This document shows, one piece after another, positions 61,363-64,000 of a DNA stretch of 64,000 nt (position 1 is the first letter of the stretch; every line of letters begins with the position of its first letter). The notes under the pieces are model-generated. The model was not told the origin of the DNA. It searched no databases and saw only the letters and a list, made by a program, of their open reading frames with translations. The position numbers and the translations under genes are program-made. This stretch comes from Sphingomonas hylomeconis (GTDB lineage Bacteria; Pseudomonadota; Alphaproteobacteria; Sphingomonadales; Sphingomonadaceae). The stretch lies in contig NZ_JANQBK010000013.1 of assembly GCF_025370105.1 (NCBI RefSeq), forward strand, positions 1-64,000, in the 5' to 3' direction.

Positions 61363-61665
61363 GTGAGTAAGATATTGACCGCGACGTTCGAGACGCGCCG
61401 CGAAGCCGAGATGACCGTCGAGCGACTGGTGCAGGAATTCGATCTCGATCGCCGCGCGATCGTCATCACCACCGAAGGGGACGCCAATAGCGCCGGCGAA
61501 GCGCCTGATGGTGCCGACAAAGCCGGCTCCGCTGATGACGCACCGGCGCTCGAAGGCGCGTTGGTCGTGTCGGTCACCGTCAACGACGACGCGGCGGCCG
61601 GGCGCGTGCGCGCGGCGTTCAGCGAGTTCGACGCCGACGACGTGGCGGCAGATACCGCGCGCTAA
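61363..61665 (+). CDS. Conserved hypothetical protein with ferredoxin-like fold pattern
   Basis: A 100-residue acidic protein. GTG 61363 with GGAGAG about nine bases upstream gives SKILTATFETRREAEMTVER, then a strand-helix-strand arrangement and a C-terminal VTVNDDAAAGRVRAAFSEFD. The centre has a flexible Ala/Asp-rich linker. No function is recognised. It is divergent from the esterase and converges with the symporter gene with only three bases between the stops. Confidence 0.75.
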   Translation: MSKILTATFETRREAEMTVERLVQEFDLDRRAIVITTEGDANSAGEAPDGADKAGSADDAPALEGALVVSVTVNDDAAAGRVRAAFSEFDADDVAADTAR

Positions 61666-61668
61666 GCC

Positions 61669-62919
61669 TTAGTCGCGCGCCGTAATCGGTTCATGCCGGG
61701 TGCGGCGCGACAGCGTCAGGGTGGTGGCGAGGTCCATCATGACATTGCCGAGCGTGCGCACGATATCGGGGATGGTCTCGACCGCGACCAGCAGGCCGAG
61801 CGGCGCTACCGGCGCACCGAGCGTCGCCGCCACGGGGGCGATCGCGCTGACATAGCTGACCGTGCCGGGCAGGCTGACCGACCCGAGCGAGGTGAGCGTG
61901 GCGACGATCGTGCCGACCGCCAGCGTCGCCGGGGTCAGCGGCACCTCGAACCACACCGCGATATAGATCGCAACGGCGAAGTTCATTGCCGGCCCGGTCG
62001 CGCGGAAGATCGCGACCGCCAGCGGCAGCGTGACGCCGGAAGTCGCCACCGGCACGCCCAGATCGGTCGCGCCCTCAACCATCGCCGGCAGCGAGGCGAG
62101 CGAGCTCTGCGTGCTGACCGCCACCGCCTGGCTCGGCAGCACCGCGCGGGCATAGGCGCCGAGCCGGGTGCGGCCGCCGAACACCGCCAGCGGATAGGCG
62201 CAGGCCGACACGACCAATCCGACCGCGACGACCGTGCCGATATAATGAAGCAGCGCGCCGAACGCGCCGGTTCCGGCCTTGGCGCCGACCACCAACGCGA
62301 GCGCGAACACGCCGACCGGCCCGATCCACAATACCCAATCGATCACCACCAGCATGGCATCGCGGATCGCGGTGAAGAACTGGGTCAGCAGCGTGCGCAG
62401 CTCGGCGGCGATCCGCGTCATCGCGAAGGCGAAGATCAGTGCGAAGATGATCAGCGACAGGAAACTATTCTCCGCTGCCGCCTTCACGACGTTGCCGGGG
62501 ATGACGTCGGCGAAAAACTGCCCGAGCGCTGGGGCCGGCGGGATCGCCTCCGCGCCGATCATCGCGGCACGCAGCGCCGCGGCCGATTCGCGCGGCAGCG
62601 GCACGATCTCGAGGAACAGCGGGGTAAGGATGCCGGCCGCCAGCGCCGAAAGGAACAACAGGCTGACGTACAGGGCGATCGCCCGGCCGGCGAGCCGCCC
62701 GGCCTGCGCCGCTTCCGCCGTTGCCGCGACGCCGGTGATCAGCAGCGAGACGACCAGCGGCACGATCGTCATCTGCAGCGCGTGCAGCCAGGCGCTGCCG
62801 ATCGGCTGCGCGATCGCGATCGTGCCCTCCACTGCATTTGGCGCGGTGGCGGCCAGAATGATGCCGCCGCCGAGCCCGACGATGAGCCCGAGCAAAATAC
62901 GGGTGGCTTGCGGCATCAT
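61669..62919 (-). CDS. Dicarboxylate/amino acid:cation symporter
   Basis: A 416-residue DAACS-family (GltP/DctA) transporter. Eight helices and two hairpins are visible; the serine-rich hairpin is STQSSLASLPAMVEGATDLG and helix 7 is GPAMNFAVAIYIAVWFEVPL. It takes up C4-dicarboxylates, glutamate or aspartate with cations. The usual NMDGT motif is replaced by GPAMN, so the specificity may differ. Divergent from glmM. Confidence 0.88.
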   Translation of the reverse strand: MMPQATRILLGLIVGLGGGIILAATAPNAVEGTIAIAQPIGSAWLHALQMTIVPLVVSLLITGVAATAEAAQAGRLAGRAIALYVSLLFLSALAAGILTPLFLEIVPLPRESAAALRAAMIGAEAIPPAPALGQFFADVIPGNVVKAAAENSFLSLIIFALIFAFAMTRIAAELRTLLTQFFTAIRDAMLVVIDWVLWIGPVGVFALALVVGAKAGTGAFGALLHYIGTVVAVGLVVSACAYPLAVFGGRTRLGAYARAVLPSQAVAVSTQSSLASLPAMVEGATDLGVPVATSGVTLPLAVAIFRATGPAMNFAVAIYIAVWFEVPLTPATLAVGTIVATLTSLGSVSLPGTVSYVSAIAPVAATLGAPVAPLGLLVAVETIPDIVRTLGNVMMDLATTLTLSRRTRHEPITARD

Positions 62920-62996
62920 GATCCTTCGATATGGCGGACGTTAAGGTGCGCGGGCCTAGGCCTGCGAGAAATGCATAGCGGACAGGAACGCTTTCG

Positions 62997-64000
62997 ATGG
63001 CAAGGAAATATTTCGGCACCGATGGGATTCGTGGCGTCACCAACGGCGCCAACATGACCGCGGCGATGGCGATGAAGGTCGGCATGGCGGCCGGTGCGCA
63101 TTTCCGCCGCGGCGATCATCGGCACCGCGTGGTGATCGGCAAGGATACGCGCCTGTCGGGCTATATGCTTGAAAATGCGATGGTCGCGGGCTTCACCTCG
63201 GTCGGTATGGACGTGGTGTTGCTGGGCCCGATGCCGACGCCCGCGGTCGCCATGCTGACGCAATCGATGCGCGCCGACATGGGCGTGATGATCTCCGCTA
63301 GCCATAATCCCTACGGCGATAACGGCATCAAGCTGTTCGGGCCGGACGGGTACAAGCTGAGCGACGAAGACGAGATGGCGATCGAAGCGCTGATCGACGG
63401 GGGCGACGTGACGCTCGCCGCGCCGGCCGAAATCGGCCGCGCCCGCCGCGTGGAGGATGCGCGCGGTCGTTATATTCATTTCGCCAAATCGACCTTCCCG
63501 GAAGATCTCACGCTCGACGGGATGAAGATCGTCGTCGATTGCGCCAATGGAGCGGCCTATCAGGTCGCTCCCTCGGCCCTGTGGGAACTGGGCGCGGAAG
63601 TGATCAGCCTCGGCGTCAGCCCCAACGGCAAGAACATCAACGACGGCGTCGGCTCGACCGCGCCGGAATTGCTGTGCGAGACGGTGGTGGCGTCCGGCGC
63701 GCACCTCGGCATCGCGCTGGATGGCGATGCCGACCGGCTGATCGTAGTCGATGAGCTCGGCCATGTCGTCGATGGCGATCAGTTGATGGCGACGATCGCC
63801 AGCGGCTATGCGCGCGCCGGGCGGCTCAAGAATGGCGGGCTGGTAGCGACCGTGATGTCCAATCTCGGGCTCGAGCGGCATCTCGCGGCGCAGGGCATCG
63901 GCATGGTGCGGACCGCAGTGGGCGACCGGCACGTGCTGGAGGCGATGCGCGCGCAGGGCTATAATGTTGGCGGCGAGCAGAGCGGGCACATCATCCTGTC
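62997..64000 (+). CDS. glmM: Phosphoglucosamine mutase GlmM (3' end outside window)
   Basis: The first 334 codons of a GlmM of the usual ~445 residues. The start [15 protein letters not shown] is diagnostic, the phosphoserine is S102 in [14 protein letters not shown], and the Mg2+ loop is [20 protein letters not shown]. It converts glucosamine-6-P to glucosamine-1-P for peptidoglycan and LPS precursors. ATG 62997 follows GGACAGGAACGCTTTCG. The frame runs off the window end without a stop. Confidence 0.95.
   Translation, partial: MARKYFGTDGIRGVTNGANMTAAMAMKVGMAAGAHFRRGDHRHRVVIGKDTRLSGYMLENAMVAGFTSVGMDVVLLGPMPTPAVAMLTQSMRADMGVMISASHNPYGDNGIKLFGPDGYKLSDEDEMAIEALIDGGDVTLAAPAEIGRARRVEDARGRYIHFAKSTFPEDLTLDGMKIVVDCANGAAYQVAPSALWELGAEVISLGVSPNGKNINDGVGSTAPELLCETVVASGAHLGIALDGDADRLIVVDELGHVVDGDQLMATIASGYARAGRLKNGGLVATVMSNLGLERHLAAQGIGMVRTAVGDRHVLEAMRAQGYNVGGEQSGHIIL

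Noticed and set aside
1..64000. CRISPR array, prophage or insertion sequence
   Set aside because: No regularly spaced direct repeats, integrase, phage structural genes or transposase were recognised anywhere in the window.

Overview
The window is a 64 kb piece of high-GC chromosome from an alphaproteobacterium, most likely a Sphingomonas-type member of the Sphingomonadales. This rests on the strong GC bias, the run of an SUV3-like helicase, an S4-domain protein, fdxA and a CarD regulator, an rlmE-ppx pair, an M23 peptidase typical of the group, and dispersed GTTCAGGATGACGG-type intergenic palindromes. There is no rRNA, CRISPR array, transposase or complete prophage. The window starts inside an outer-membrane-type gene and ends inside glmM.

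Region by region: 1-1830 has the 3' end of a beta-barrel-like protein, then a visibly less GC-rich accessory pair (a DUF6471 protein and a two-helix membrane protein). 2016-5441 holds a TSUP permease, its TIGR02186 partner and a HerA-type ATPase. 5478-15418 is housekeeping: M23 peptidase, helicase, S4 protein, fdxA, carD, two DUF2807 proteins, DUF1489, mgtE and a cyclophilin. 15633-23973 has a LysR regulator, a strong candidate small RNA (16688-16751), a CDC48-type AAA ATPase, rarD, an MFS exporter, a methyltransferase, a phospholipase-D-type protein and rpoZ. 24370-33916 has rlmE-ppx, tRNA-Gln(CTG), an HPr-kinase-like protein, a zincin-ccmA-ccmB set, a pterin dehydratase, a response regulator, a short-chain dehydrogenase and an osmolyte-type ABC importer with fused permease and binding protein.

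The most distinctive region is 33952-43870. A minus-strand operon of seven tightly linked genes encodes three secreted proteins with a shared N-terminal module, a smaller secreted DUF11-like protein, a 1671-residue protein with DUF11 and SdrB-like modules plus a large C-terminal barrel, and a tandem PilZ protein with two intact c-di-GMP motifs. A MarR-type regulator sits just upstream and a perfect 17-bp palindrome lies before the first gene. I infer a c-di-GMP-linked surface structure or secretion system.

The rest (44342-64000) has a 56-codon gene coupled to an orphan lasso-peptide B2-type peptidase, a POT peptide transporter, a nitroreductase, a YtrA-type GntR regulator, arylamine N-acetyltransferase with an acyl-CoA dehydrogenase, a Sua5 gene carrying a palindromic repeat in frame, galE, a DMT exporter, an SDR, M48 and M28 peptidases, pepN, an esterase, a dicarboxylate-type symporter and the start of glmM. 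Palindromic repeats recur in many intergenic gaps.
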